Made by a program: the position numbers and the translations under genes. Of a stretch of 32,506 nt of DNA, positions 14,173-24,452 are shown one piece after another; position 1 is the first letter of the stretch, and every line of letters starts with the position of its first letter. The notes beneath the pieces are model-generated. The model did no database searches. It was not told the DNA's origin and worked only from the letters and a program-made list of their open reading frames with translations. Source of the stretch: Gemmatimonadaceae bacterium. GTDB taxonomy: Bacteria > Gemmatimonadota > Gemmatimonadetes > Gemmatimonadales > Gemmatimonadaceae. The DNA is taken from assembly GCA_022843265.1 (NCBI GenBank), contig JALHNZ010000039.1:1-32506 (forward strand). Reading direction: 5' to 3'.

Positions 14173-15177
14173 TTACCGCGCCACCACGGTGGGGGTATAC
14201 GCAATGCCGTCCGGTGTTTCGCCGGCGGCAATGTGCCCCACCACCTGTCGCTCTTTGATGTCAATCACCGCCACGCGTGCCTCTCGGCTCAACGAGAGCA
14301 GTGCGTAACGGCCATCCGGCGTGGTCACAATGCCCTGCGGGCCACCACCGGTGAACGTCATCCGACCCAACTCCGCGCGGCTTCGACGCGCAATGAATCG
14401 CAGCTCGTCGCCGCGGTAGTCGGGAATCATCACGACTTCGGCATCACGCGAAAACAACACGCGATACGGCCACTGAAATCCCTCGGCGGCCGTGACCACG
14501 GCGCCCGTGTAATTGTCCACCACGCTAATGCGACCGGTGGCGTTGCTCCCCACCCAGATTTCGCTCGCGTCGGCGGTCACATTGATCGCTTCGGGCGTGG
14601 CCGGCACATCAATGCTGCGCATGGCTTTGCCAGAGCGCAGGTCGAGTTCCGTAATGGTGTTGCTGCCCATATCGCCGGTCCACGCCTGCACGCCGTCGGC
14701 TGCGACACCCACCATGTGTGAGCCGGCTTTGTCGGTCAGTGCGGCACGCACAATCGCGCCCGTTCGCACGTGCACAACCACCACGGCACGCGCGGCTTCT
14801 GATGTGACGGCCACGGTGGAATCGCCCGGCAGGAAGACAATGCCGTGCGGTCGTGTGTATGTGCCGAGCGGAATGGTGCGCGTGACGGTTTGCGTGGTCA
14901 CATCGATCACGGTGAGCGTACTGCCCGGACGGGGACCGGTGCCATAGTCCGTGACGACGGCGGTGCGCCCATCGCTGGCGAGCACCACTTCGTGCGGACC
15001 AAAACCCGTGGGCAAGGTGGCGAGCGTTCGGCCCGAGGCCACATCAATGATGGTGGCCGTGTTGGGCGTTTTGTTCGTAATGACCAGCGTGCCGCTGAAC
15101 CCGGACACCTGCGCACCAAGCGTGGAGACGCCGCCAATCAGCGTAAGGCTTAGCAGCAACGCAAAAAACTTCGACAT
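14173..15177 (-). CDS. Secreted YVTN-type beta-propeller protein
   Basis: A 334-aa protein with a signal peptide (FFALLLSLTLIGGVSTLGAQ, cleavage near LGAQ). About seven repeated beta-propeller blades follow, each with patterns such as GTLVITNKTPNTATIIDVASG, GPHEVVLASDGRTAVVTDYG and RPHGIVFLPGDSTVAVTSE. This is the YVTN/40-residue repeat class that resembles quinohaemoprotein and surface-layer propellers. No enzyme ligands were recognised, so a binding or scaffold role in the periplasm is most likely. ATG at 15175-15177 has GGAG 6 bases upstream. Divergent from the duplicated-domain protein, with a short palindrome between. Confidence 0.85.
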   Translation of the reverse strand: MSKFFALLLSLTLIGGVSTLGAQVSGFSGTLVITNKTPNTATIIDVASGRTLATLPTGFGPHEVVLASDGRTAVVTDYGTGPRPGSTLTVIDVTTQTVTRTIPLGTYTRPHGIVFLPGDSTVAVTSEAARAVVVVHVRTGAIVRAALTDKAGSHMVGVAADGVQAWTGDMGSNTITELDLRSGKAMRSIDVPATPEAINVTADASEIWVGSNATGRISVVDNYTGAVVTAAEGFQWPYRVLFSRDAEVVMIPDYRGDELRFIARRSRAELGRMTFTGGGPQGIVTTPDGRYALLSLSREARVAVIDIKERQVVGHIAAGETPDGIAYTPTVVAR

Positions 15178-15227
15178 AGCATTCTCCGGGAGAGCGGGCC
15201 CGACACGAGGACACAAGGATGCGGCAC

Positions 15228-15242
15228 TGGTGAATGTCACCA
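15228..15242. promoter_or_regulatory. Palindrome between the propeller and duplicated-domain genes
   Basis: TGGTGA-ATG-TCACCA is a perfect 6-3-6 dyad in the 139-base divergent gap (15178-15316). It is a plausible shared operator; no factor can be named. Confidence 0.3.
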
Positions 15243-15316
15243 CTTGGCAGAGCGGAGGGAAGTTGGCGCGTGCGCTGAAGGCTCGCGCTGGGCGGTCTCC
15301 GGTCGCATCTTGGCGC

Positions 15317-16561
15317 ATGCGCCCACACATCCTGTTACCCATGCTTTCGCTCGCTGTTGCTCCGCTGCTGGCAACACGCGTCTCGGCCCAACAACCGCGC
15401 GCCAGCGCCTCCGCACCAGCGCGGCAAACGGAGGCTGACACGTACACGCGGTACGAGCTGCTGGCCCCAACCAGCGGCAAGTTTCGCATCGTGTACGAAG
15501 TGACGGCCACCACGCCGGGCGCCACGCACTACTTCAATGCGATCCGTATGGGCAGCATTGCCAGTGACGAATCCGTGTTTGATCGGGCCAGCGGCAAGCC
15601 ACTCATCTTCGACGAAGTGGGCGCCGCCGAAGCGCGCGCTGGTGGCATTCGCGTGAACGACAGCATGCAACGCTACATTCGCGTGAAACTCGCCAGACCG
15701 GTACCAGACAGCGGCGGCGAACAGCGTGTATTGATCATCAAAACGTACGAAGATCGTGCGAGCTATTTCACGCGTGGTGACACGATTGTCTTCACGCGTC
15801 CGCTTGGAATCAAGCGCAACGCCGTTGTGCTTCCGCCCGCATATGAACTCGTTTCGTCGTCGTATCCGGCGCAGGTTCTGCAGGAAGCCGACGGGCGCAT
15901 TGGTATCAGTTTTCTGAACAACACACCGGCCGAAGCCCCGGTGACACTGCGTGCAGTGCCAAACACTGGTGCGTCAACACGCGCCTCGCGATCCAGTGTT
16001 GCCTCACGTCTTTCGGAACGCGCCCATCAGGATCGCGAGATCGTGTATTTCCTGCAACAGCCGGAAACGCACGCGTTTGATCTCTACCATGACTACACGG
16101 AGTCTCGCCCGGGCACGAGCACGTATCTGAATGTGGTGCGCGCAGGCAGTTCGGTGTCCAACCCGAGCGCGCGCAATCTCGATACGGGCGAAGCGCTGCG
16201 CTGGGAGGTATTGCGCGGCAAGGCCATTACCGAAGCGAAACTCGCCGTGTCGAATGTGACGCCGGAAACCGAAGTGGTGGTGTTTCACTTTCCGCCCGTT
16301 ACCGAAGGGGCATCGGTACGGCTGCGCATGTCGGAGACCTACACCGACAGCGTGCGGTATAAACTCGTAGGCGACGAGTTGATATGGGACCGTGCGTTCG
16401 GTCGACCGTCCAACACGGTGGTGCTGCCAGCCGGTTGGGTACTCACCAACAGCGCAATTCCGGCCACGGTGAGCACCCGCCCTGACGGCCGCGTGCAACT
16501 TGATTTTCTCAACGCGCGACCGGATGAAATCAACACACTGATCACCGCGCGTCGGCGGTAA
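15317..16561 (+). CDS. Secreted protein built of two copies of an unknown domain
   Basis: A 414-aa protein with a signal peptide (ILLPMLSLAVAPLLATRVSAQ). The mature protein is an internal duplication. Residues ~43-212 and ~240-410 align by eye: PGATHYFNAIRMGS with PGTSTYLNVVRAGS, GDTIVFTRPLGIKRNAVVLPPAYEL with GDELIWDRAFGRPSNTVVLPAGWVL, and DGRIGISFLNNTPAE with DGRVQLDFLNARPDE. Each unit is strand-rich and probably a beta-sandwich. No catalytic motif and no cysteine pair is seen. The ATG at 15317 is preferred because it starts the signal peptide; the open frame extends upstream to 14951 over the divergent gene. It ends before a strong bidirectional hairpin. Function unknown; a periplasmic binding or envelope role is inferred from export. 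Confidence 0.75.
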   Translation: MRPHILLPMLSLAVAPLLATRVSAQQPRASASAPARQTEADTYTRYELLAPTSGKFRIVYEVTATTPGATHYFNAIRMGSIASDESVFDRASGKPLIFDEVGAAEARAGGIRVNDSMQRYIRVKLARPVPDSGGEQRVLIIKTYEDRASYFTRGDTIVFTRPLGIKRNAVVLPPAYELVSSSYPAQVLQEADGRIGISFLNNTPAEAPVTLRAVPNTGASTRASRSSVASRLSERAHQDREIVYFLQQPETHAFDLYHDYTESRPGTSTYLNVVRAGSSVSNPSARNLDTGEALRWEVLRGKAITEAKLAVSNVTPETEVVVFHFPPVTEGASVRLRMSETYTDSVRYKLVGDELIWDRAFGRPSNTVVLPAGWVLTNSAIPATVSTRPDGRVQLDFLNARPDEINTLITARRR

Positions 16562-16565
16562 CGCT

Positions 16566-16603
16566 GAGCGGTAGTCGACCCGCATGTGAGTCGACTACCG
16601 CTC
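16566..16603. terminator. Bidirectional hairpin between convergent genes
   Basis: GAGCGGTAGTCGAC (16566-16579) and GTCGACTACCGCTC (16590-16603) pair perfectly over 14 bp around a 10-base loop. It lies 4 bases after the stop of the duplicated-domain gene and 7 bases after the stop of the convergent metzincin gene. No T-tract is present on either side, so termination may need help or the stem may protect mRNA ends. Confidence 0.7.
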
Positions 16604-16610
16604 GTACGTG

Positions 16611-19154
16611 TTACGGCGCGGGATTCAGAATCTTCGCAATCTCCGTGCGCACATCGCGCAGGTGAATGCGTGTCATCGGATCGCTGGTGCGGCCGAGCGC
16701 ACCCTGCGCCAGCCGATCGAGATCCTGCAACTCGGCGCGCAACACGCCGCGCACGTCAGACGATGCGGGAGACGCGGCCGCGGCGCCCCCTGCTGCTGCG
16801 CCTGCCGCTGGCGCAGGATTCAACCGCGAATCCGCCGCGGCCAGGAACGCACGCTGCAGATTGCGACGATACGCGTTCACACGCACGTTCGATCCGTTGA
16901 GCTCGCCCCAGACGCCCGCGCGCAGGTCAGTCATCATATCGGCCAACGTGTACACATCGGACGGGCGATCCGCCAGCGCCTCAAACTCCACTAGTCGGTT
17001 GAGGCGACCCGTGTTCATGAGCGAGTTCAACACGCCTGCCTGACGCGTGCGGAAACGATCAACCGCACCTTCGTTTTCAATGCGACGCAACAGCGTGGGA
17101 TCGAGAAACATCTCGGGCACCTGAAATGCCGCCTGATTCAAATAGCGCACGGCTTCGCGCTGACGCGCCTTTTCCACGGGGCGGAAGCGTTCACCGGTGC
17201 CGTACTTTTCCTGCGTGTACGCACCACCGACGACAGCGGCGACGTGACTCATGTACCGTCCCCACTGTCCGACGGCTTCTTCATACAGCGTGGCCACTTC
17301 GGCGTAACTCTCACCCGGCTTTTCCGCGGCACTGCGAATCATGCCTACGACACGTGTGAGATTCTTCATGCCGAGCGTCGTCGCTTTCACCGCATCCGCA
17401 TCGCCCACTGCTTCGGTGAGGTTTTCCGGATCGGCCGTGGCATCAGCGGTGGTGAAGCGCAGCCACGGGAATTCATCCTGCATGCGCGCCCACTGATCGA
17501 GCGTCGGCTTTTCTTCATCGGGCGTACGCGCGCCAGGAATCGGCGAATACCCCCACTTCACGGCGAACTTGTCGTACGGACCAACCTTCGGAATCAGCAG
17601 ATCGGGCGGAATGTTGTCTTCCGGCTGCGCCACGTAGTTGAAACGCGAGTAGTCCATGAGTGTGGCCACGTGTCCATTCATGCGCTCAAGGAACGAGCGG
17701 CTGCGAATGGAATCCACGGGATACTGCGCCGACGACTTCATGTTGTGCGGAAAACCAATCGAGTGTCCGATTTCGTGCGTCACCACGTACTCCACCAGGC
17801 GACCCATGAGCGAATCGGGCATCGGCAGCTTCTGCGCGCGTGCATCGAGCGGCGCGACCTGGATGAAATACCAGTTCTTCTGCAGCTCCATGATGTTGTG
17901 ATACATGTTCACTTCACCCTTGATGATCTGACCCGAGCGCGGATCAACAATCTGTCCGCCGGTGGCGTTGGCCACGGTGCTCGGACGCCAGTAAATCACC
18001 GAGTGGCGCGCGTCAAAGAGTGAGAAGTTCGGATCCTGCTCAGGCGTTGGCGCGATGCGACCAAAAATCGCGTTGCTGAAGCCCGCTTCGAGGAATGCTT
18101 CCTGCCACTTGTCCACGCCCGTGATAATCCACGGCTTGAGCCAATCAGGCGTGGCCGGATCAATCCAGTAGATGATCGGCTCAACCGGATCGGAGACCGC
18201 CGCATTCGGGTTTTTCTTGACCAGCTTGAAGCGATGGATGAATCGCACTTCCTCGGCTTTCTGCACGGGGCGCGACATATCAAACGCCGCACTCGAAATG
18301 AAGCCGACACGATCATCCTGCCAACGCGGCATCATGGGCACGTCTGGCAGCGTCACCATACTGAAGTGCACACGCGCGGTCTGTGAACGCAGTGGAGCCT
18401 GTGCGGCCCCAGCGCCACCGCCGCCGCCCGGACCACCTGCCGCCGGCGGACGCGACGCACCAGACTGCGTGACTTCAATGTTGATGTTCTGCGGGAAGGC
18501 CCACGTCTTGTCCACCCAGCTACGCGCCCGCACAATGCCTTCCACTGGCGAGAGCTCCGGAATGTTTGACAAGAACAGATCACTCACATCAATCACGGCC
18601 GCGCTATCGGGACCAAAGGCGGACACGTTGAATACGGCGAGCACGGCGCCTTTGCGGAAGCCTGACACCTGACGCCAGATCGCCGCCGTAGAGTCGGCCA
18701 CAAGATTGTGTCGCTTCTCACGCAGCACCACGCGATTCCCTTCGCGCTCCCACTGCACGGTGAGTCGCGTGCCACCACCAAAGAAACCAGCCGGATTCTG
18801 CAAGGTGGATTCCACAGGACGGCTGATCAGCAACATCTCCTTGCCAATCTGCGCGGCGGGAATTTCAAAGAGCAGGCGATCGCCAATGCGATGCACCTTG
18901 AACAAACCCGGCTGCGTTTGCGCACGATCGGTGATGACCTGGCGATACGGACGCGGTCCGGCTGCCGGCGCAGACGCGGCACCAGCGCCGCCTGCACGCG
19001 CGGAATCCTGCGCGCCCGCGGCCGGCGCCGTGGTGCGGGGTGGTGCAGTGTTTGGGCCGGCCGCCGGAGCGGACTTGCAGCTGGCCAGTCCGAGGGCCAG
19101 ACCCGCGGTGAGCACCGCGGTGGAGCGACGCAACAGATACGATCGAGAAGACAT
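16611..19154 (-). CDS. Zinc-dependent metzincin lipoprotein (DUF5117/DUF5118 family)
   Basis: An 847-aa exported peptidase. A signal peptide ends in LASC with Cys near residue 26, so it is a probable lipoprotein. An Ala/Pro/Gly-rich linker is followed by DUF5118/DUF5117-like beta-rich regions to about residue 400. The metzincin catalytic motif HEIGHSIGFPH lies near residue 460-470 with a Met-turn in ATLMDYS further on, and a helical C-terminal part follows. Zinc ligands would be the three His; Glu is the catalytic base. ATG at 19152-19154 is chosen because AGGGA lies 7 bases upstream; an extended start at 19172 lacks this. It follows the DUF885 gene by 95 bases in the same direction, suggesting joint transcription and cooperative peptide or protein degradation outside the inner membrane. 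Confidence 0.9.
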   Translation of the reverse strand: MSSRSYLLRRSTAVLTAGLALGLASCKSAPAAGPNTAPPRTTAPAAGAQDSARAGGAGAASAPAAGPRPYRQVITDRAQTQPGLFKVHRIGDRLLFEIPAAQIGKEMLLISRPVESTLQNPAGFFGGGTRLTVQWEREGNRVVLREKRHNLVADSTAAIWRQVSGFRKGAVLAVFNVSAFGPDSAAVIDVSDLFLSNIPELSPVEGIVRARSWVDKTWAFPQNINIEVTQSGASRPPAAGGPGGGGGAGAAQAPLRSQTARVHFSMVTLPDVPMMPRWQDDRVGFISSAAFDMSRPVQKAEEVRFIHRFKLVKKNPNAAVSDPVEPIIYWIDPATPDWLKPWIITGVDKWQEAFLEAGFSNAIFGRIAPTPEQDPNFSLFDARHSVIYWRPSTVANATGGQIVDPRSGQIIKGEVNMYHNIMELQKNWYFIQVAPLDARAQKLPMPDSLMGRLVEYVVTHEIGHSIGFPHNMKSSAQYPVDSIRSRSFLERMNGHVATLMDYSRFNYVAQPEDNIPPDLLIPKVGPYDKFAVKWGYSPIPGARTPDEEKPTLDQWARMQDEFPWLRFTTADATADPENLTEAVGDADAVKATTLGMKNLTRVVGMIRSAAEKPGESYAEVATLYEEAVGQWGRYMSHVAAVVGGAYTQEKYGTGERFRPVEKARQREAVRYLNQAAFQVPEMFLDPTLLRRIENEGAVDRFRTRQAGVLNSLMNTGRLNRLVEFEALADRPSDVYTLADMMTDLRAGVWGELNGSNVRVNAYRRNLQRAFLAAADSRLNPAPAAGAAAGGAAAASPASSDVRGVLRAELQDLDRLAQGALGRTSDPMTRIHLRDVRTEIAKILNPAP

Positions 19155-19249
19155 GTGAAATCCCTGGAGCAAATGAAAACTGCGTGTGCGCGACGACCTG
19201 CAACTACACCATCATGAGCACCGCGCGCGGCGATGCATACAACCCATTG

Positions 19250-20995
<1,746 letters not shown>

Positions 20996-21114
20996 GAAGC
21001 CGTTCCGTGATCCGATGGGGAGGGAGGCGAAGGAGGGACCTCTCAAACTACGCGCCGGTCCGCCTCTGTGTTCAGCGAACGGCAGAACTGGCGCGGCACT
21101 CGTACATTGCTCGC

Positions 21115-22590
21115 ATGTCGCTGCTCGAACTCTATGATGCGTCCCTGCTGGGTCGCGCCAATCAACCGGCACTCGAGTGCGCCAAGGCTGATGGCGCCCT
21201 CCTGTCGCTGCAATTTGCCGATCTCGAGACGCGCAGCAACCGGCTCGGGCGACTGCTCACGGATCGTGGCCTGCGGAGCGGCGACCGACTGGCCTTCTGC
21301 CTGAGCAATCGCGTGGAAGTGATTGACCTCTGGCTGGCCTGCGTCAAGCTCGGCGTGATCGTGGTGCCCATCAACGTCATGTACAAGACGCGAGAGATCA
21401 GTCACATCTGTGCCGATGCGTCGCCTCGCGCAGTGGTCACGACCACAGATCGCGCCGGCGACTTTCCGAGCGGTGTTGAGCTGTGGGATGTCGACACGGT
21501 CACCGCACTCGCGCAGTCGCTGCCGGGTGATCGCTGCGCCGTGCAGTCGCGAGCCGATTCGCCGGCGGCGCTTATCTATACCTCTGGCACAACCGGCGTC
21601 GCCAAAGGCGCCATCCTCACGCACGGCAACTTTGCCGCGAATGCCCTGTCGTTGCTCACTGCATGGCAAATCACACCGTCAGATCGGTATCTCGCCGCAC
21701 TACCGCTCTTTCATGTACACGGCCTTGCCAATGGTGTGCACTGCTGGCTCGCGAGCGGCTGTCACATGCGGCTCGTCGAACGGTTCGAAGCGTCACGCGC
21801 GGTGCAGTGGTTTGAGGAATACCGCCCGACCCTGTTTTTTGGCGTGCCCACCATGTACGTGCGACTGCTGGAGGTACCGGTGGAGCGCGCCCGCGCGATC
21901 GGTGCACAAACGCGTCTCTTCGTGTCGGGATCGGCGCCATTGCCCGCCTCGGTGCTCGAGCAGTTTGCCGACGCGTTCGGCCACACCATCCTGGAGCGCT
22001 ACGGCATGACGGAAACACTCATGAACGTGAGCAATCCACTGATTGGTGAACGGCGACCGGGCACGGTGGGCCGCGCACTGCCCATGGTAAGCGTGGAGAT
22101 TCGCGATGCACACCATCGCGCCGTGGCGACGGACTGTGTGGGTGAACTGTGGGTGCGCGGTCCGAACGTGTGCAGCGGGTATTGGCAACGGGAAGAAGCC
22201 ACAGCCGCCGCATTTGTTGATGGATGGTTCGGCACTGGCGATATCGGCGTGATGTCGCCGGACGGTTATATCACGCTGCAAGGACGACGCTCGGATCTCA
22301 TTATTTCTGGCGGCTTCAATATTTATCCGCGCGAAATTGAGGAGCTGCTCACGTCGTTTGCGGGTGTGCACGAAGCGGCGGTGGCGGGTCAGCCAGATCC
22401 GGTACGCGGCGAGGTGCCCGTCGCGTATCTCGTGTGCGAGGCAACGACCGATTTTGCGGCCATCGAAACGCAGCTTCGCCAGGAACTGGCCTCCTTCAAA
22501 GTGCCGCGTGCATATGTGCGCGTGGACGCACTCCCGCGCACCGCGCTCGGCAAGGTGCAGAAACATTTGTTGCCGTCACGAGAAACATGA
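21115..22590 (+). CDS. matB: Malonyl-CoA synthetase-like acyl-CoA ligase (MatB type)
   Basis: A 491-aa cytosolic ANL-superfamily ligase that adenylates a short dicarboxylate and forms the CoA thioester using ATP. The P-loop-like YTSGTTGVAKGA is near residue 160. ALPLFHVHGLANGV, SGSAPLP, ERYGMTET and SNPLIGERRPGTVG match MatB closely; the Arg of ERYGMTE contacts the malonate carboxylate in characterised MatB. FGTGDIG, GRRSDLIISGGFNIYPREIE and the catalytic Lys in LGKVQK near the C-terminus complete the two-domain fold. ATG at 21115 fits family length; the open frame upstream overlaps the divergent gene. Its stop overlaps the matC start (ATGA), so the two are translationally coupled. Methylmalonate is an alternative substrate. 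No malonyl-CoA decarboxylase gene (matA) is adjacent. Confidence 0.85.
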   Translation: MSLLELYDASLLGRANQPALECAKADGALLSLQFADLETRSNRLGRLLTDRGLRSGDRLAFCLSNRVEVIDLWLACVKLGVIVVPINVMYKTREISHICADASPRAVVTTTDRAGDFPSGVELWDVDTVTALAQSLPGDRCAVQSRADSPAALIYTSGTTGVAKGAILTHGNFAANALSLLTAWQITPSDRYLAALPLFHVHGLANGVHCWLASGCHMRLVERFEASRAVQWFEEYRPTLFFGVPTMYVRLLEVPVERARAIGAQTRLFVSGSAPLPASVLEQFADAFGHTILERYGMTETLMNVSNPLIGERRPGTVGRALPMVSVEIRDAHHRAVATDCVGELWVRGPNVCSGYWQREEATAAAFVDGWFGTGDIGVMSPDGYITLQGRRSDLIISGGFNIYPREIEELLTSFAGVHEAAVAGQPDPVRGEVPVAYLVCEATTDFAAIETQLRQELASFKVPRAYVRVDALPRTALGKVQKHLLPSRET

Positions 22591-23831
22591 GCCCGGCAAC
22601 GCTGTCGCTGCTCGCGCTGCTTGTGGTGATCGTCGCCAGCTTTGGCACCAAACTGAACGTTGGTATTCTGGCCGTCGCGGTGGCGTGGCCGGTAGCCATG
22701 TATGCGGCGGGTTGGAAAGTCGACGCGCTCATGGACACGTTCCCGTCCTCGCTGTTTCTGACGCTGCTCGGCGTCACGCTGCTCTTTGGCGCGGCGCAGG
22801 CAAACGGCACCATGGCGGCGGTCACGCAACGTGCGCTACGATTGTGCGGCGGACAGGTGGCGTGGCTGCCGCTCATGTTTTTTGTGTTCGCGTGCGCGAT
22901 CAGTACGGTGGGTCCGGGATCGATCGCGACGCTGGCGCTGCTCGCGCCGCTTGCCATGGCGGCCAGCAGCCGCGCGCGCATTCCGATGTTGCTCACCGCA
23001 CTGATGGTCGGCAACGGAGCGAACGCGGGAAATCTTTCGCCGTTCAGCTCCGTGGGCGTGGTTGTGTCGTCTTCGATGGAGCGCGTTGGGCTCGGCGGGC
23101 ACGAGTGGGCGGTGTGGGCCGCAAACTTCAGCGCGCATGCACTGGCCGCTTTCGCCGCATGGGCGCTGTTTGGTGGCCCGAAGCTGCTGCGCGAGCACAC
23201 GATGGTCGAGTTCGAAGTTGCGGCCCCACTCGAGCGTCGACAGCAAATCACGCTGTTGATCGGCGCCGTGTGGATTTTTGCGGTGGTATTCCTCAAAGTG
23301 AATCTCGGACTCGCCGCGTTTGCTGCCGCCGCACTGTTGGTGCTGTTCAAGACGGTTGACGACGCGTCCATGATCAAGCAGGTGCCGCTCGCCGTGATCG
23401 TGATGGTCTGCGGCGTCAGCGTGCTCGTGGGTGTCCTCGAGGGCACGGGTGGAATGGACCTGTTCACATCCCTGCTTGCCCGCGTAGCGACGCCGGATAC
23501 GGTGAACGGCATGATGGCCTTTGTGACGGGCACCATTTCCACGTACAGCTCCACGTCGGGCGTGGTGTATCCCACATTCATTCCCGCCATACCGGGACTC
23601 GTAGAGAAACTCGGCGGGGGCGATCCGCTGCAGATCGCCTTCAGCATCAATGTTGGGGCGGCCTTGGTTGATGTGTCGCCGCTGTCCACGCTGGGTGCGC
23701 TCTGCATTGCCGCGCTCCCCGAAGGACACGACCCCGCAAAACTGTTTCGCAGTTTGCTGTTGTGGGGTTTCTCGATGACCGTTGTTGGCGCGGTGTTCTG
23801 TCAGCTGTTTATTCACCTGTTCACTGGCTGA
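22587..23831 (+). CDS. matC: Dicarboxylate (malonate) transporter, MatC family
   Basis: A 414-aa integral membrane protein with about ten to twelve hydrophobic segments. FPSSLFLTLLGVTLLFGAAQANGT near residues 50-73 matches the MatC N-terminal signature, and TVGPGSIATLALLAPLAM with GANAGNLSPFSS corresponds to the substrate-site loop of this transporter group. A second half has the matching STYSSTSGVVYPTFIP loop, as in inverted-repeat ion-transporter folds. It probably imports malonate or a similar dicarboxylate with cations for the ligase encoded by the overlapping upstream gene. Translation restarts at the ATGA overlap at 22587. It faces the TPR gene convergently across 25 bases. Confidence 0.82.
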   Translation: MSPATLSLLALLVVIVASFGTKLNVGILAVAVAWPVAMYAAGWKVDALMDTFPSSLFLTLLGVTLLFGAAQANGTMAAVTQRALRLCGGQVAWLPLMFFVFACAISTVGPGSIATLALLAPLAMAASSRARIPMLLTALMVGNGANAGNLSPFSSVGVVVSSSMERVGLGGHEWAVWAANFSAHALAAFAAWALFGGPKLLREHTMVEFEVAAPLERRQQITLLIGAVWIFAVVFLKVNLGLAAFAAAALLVLFKTVDDASMIKQVPLAVIVMVCGVSVLVGVLEGTGGMDLFTSLLARVATPDTVNGMMAFVTGTISTYSSTSGVVYPTFIPAIPGLVEKLGGGDPLQIAFSINVGAALVDVSPLSTLGALCIAALPEGHDPAKLFRSLLLWGFSMTVVGAVFCQLFIHLFTG

Positions 23832-23856
23832 GCACCTCCAGTCACCGCTAATCAGG

Positions 23857-24438
23857 TCACGCGTGCAAACGGGCGCGCTCGCGTTCCGCGGCACCGGAAT
23901 TGTTCAGCGCACTTTCGTACAGGTCGATCAGTCGACGCGTACAGTACGCCACACCTTCGTCGCCACGAATGCCTGAGACGGTCGACCACGCGTCGCGCGC
24001 TTTGCGATAGCTGCGCACGGCCTCGTCGTACTGATGCAGACGAAAGCTGAGCAGATCGGCGAGTTGCTGCGAGATAATCGCACCCGTCTCGCCCTTGTGC
24101 ACGCGACTCGCGGCCTGCAGTTGTGCGACGGCTTCATCCCAACGCTCGCGCACAATCAGACTTTGCACCTGAGACATGGCGAAGTACGACGTGGTGGCGC
24201 CACCACCGCCGCTCATGCCGGTGGCTGAACCAATGGTGCCCGCTACGAGTGCGGAGAGTCCGCGTTGCACCCCAAGCGTGACCGCTCCGGCAACGAGCGT
24301 CGCCCCAAGAAACGTGAGCCACGATAATGTGGTCCCCTGCGGTCGTACGAGCACGAACATCAGCGGTGATTCAATCACCGCGTAGGCAAGAATCTGCGCA
24401 AACGCGAACTCTCGAGCGGACTTGCTGGCGCTGAGCAT
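23857..24438 (-). CDS. Small membrane protein with TPR-like C-terminal part
   Basis: A 193-aa protein. Two hydrophobic segments (FAQILAYAVIESPLMFVLV and LTFLGATLVAGAVTLGV) lie in the first ~70 residues, followed by a Gly-rich SGGGG linker. The ~110 remaining residues are helical tetratricopeptide-like (ERWDEAVAQLQAASRVHKG, HQYDEAVRSYRKARDAW, GVAYCTRRLIDLYESAL). ATG at 24436-24438 is preferred; the longer frame overlaps the PepSY gene. It begins 14 bases after the PepSY-TM stop in the same direction, so it likely shares its iron-responsive promoter. Specific function unknown; a partner-binding role at the inner membrane is inferred. Confidence 0.65.
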   Translation of the reverse strand: MLSASKSAREFAFAQILAYAVIESPLMFVLVRPQGTTLSWLTFLGATLVAGAVTLGVQRGLSALVAGTIGSATGMSGGGGATTSYFAMSQVQSLIVRERWDEAVAQLQAASRVHKGETGAIISQQLADLLSFRLHQYDEAVRSYRKARDAWSTVSGIRGDEGVAYCTRRLIDLYESALNNSGAAERERARLHA

Positions 24439-24452
24439 ACCATCAGGACGAC

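Noticed and set aside
21115-22590. The acyl-CoA ligase as the p-coumarate ligase that would supply the PYP chromophore
   Set aside because: Its ALPLFHVHGL, SGSAPLP, ERYGMTET and SNP...GTVG motifs and the overlapping MatC-type carrier gene fit malonyl-CoA synthetase; it is also 19 kb from the PYP-like gene.
22496-23894. Long open frames of 350-400 codons on the minus strand opposite matC
   Set aside because: They lie wholly antisense to a well-supported transporter, have no domain, and reflect high third-position GC.
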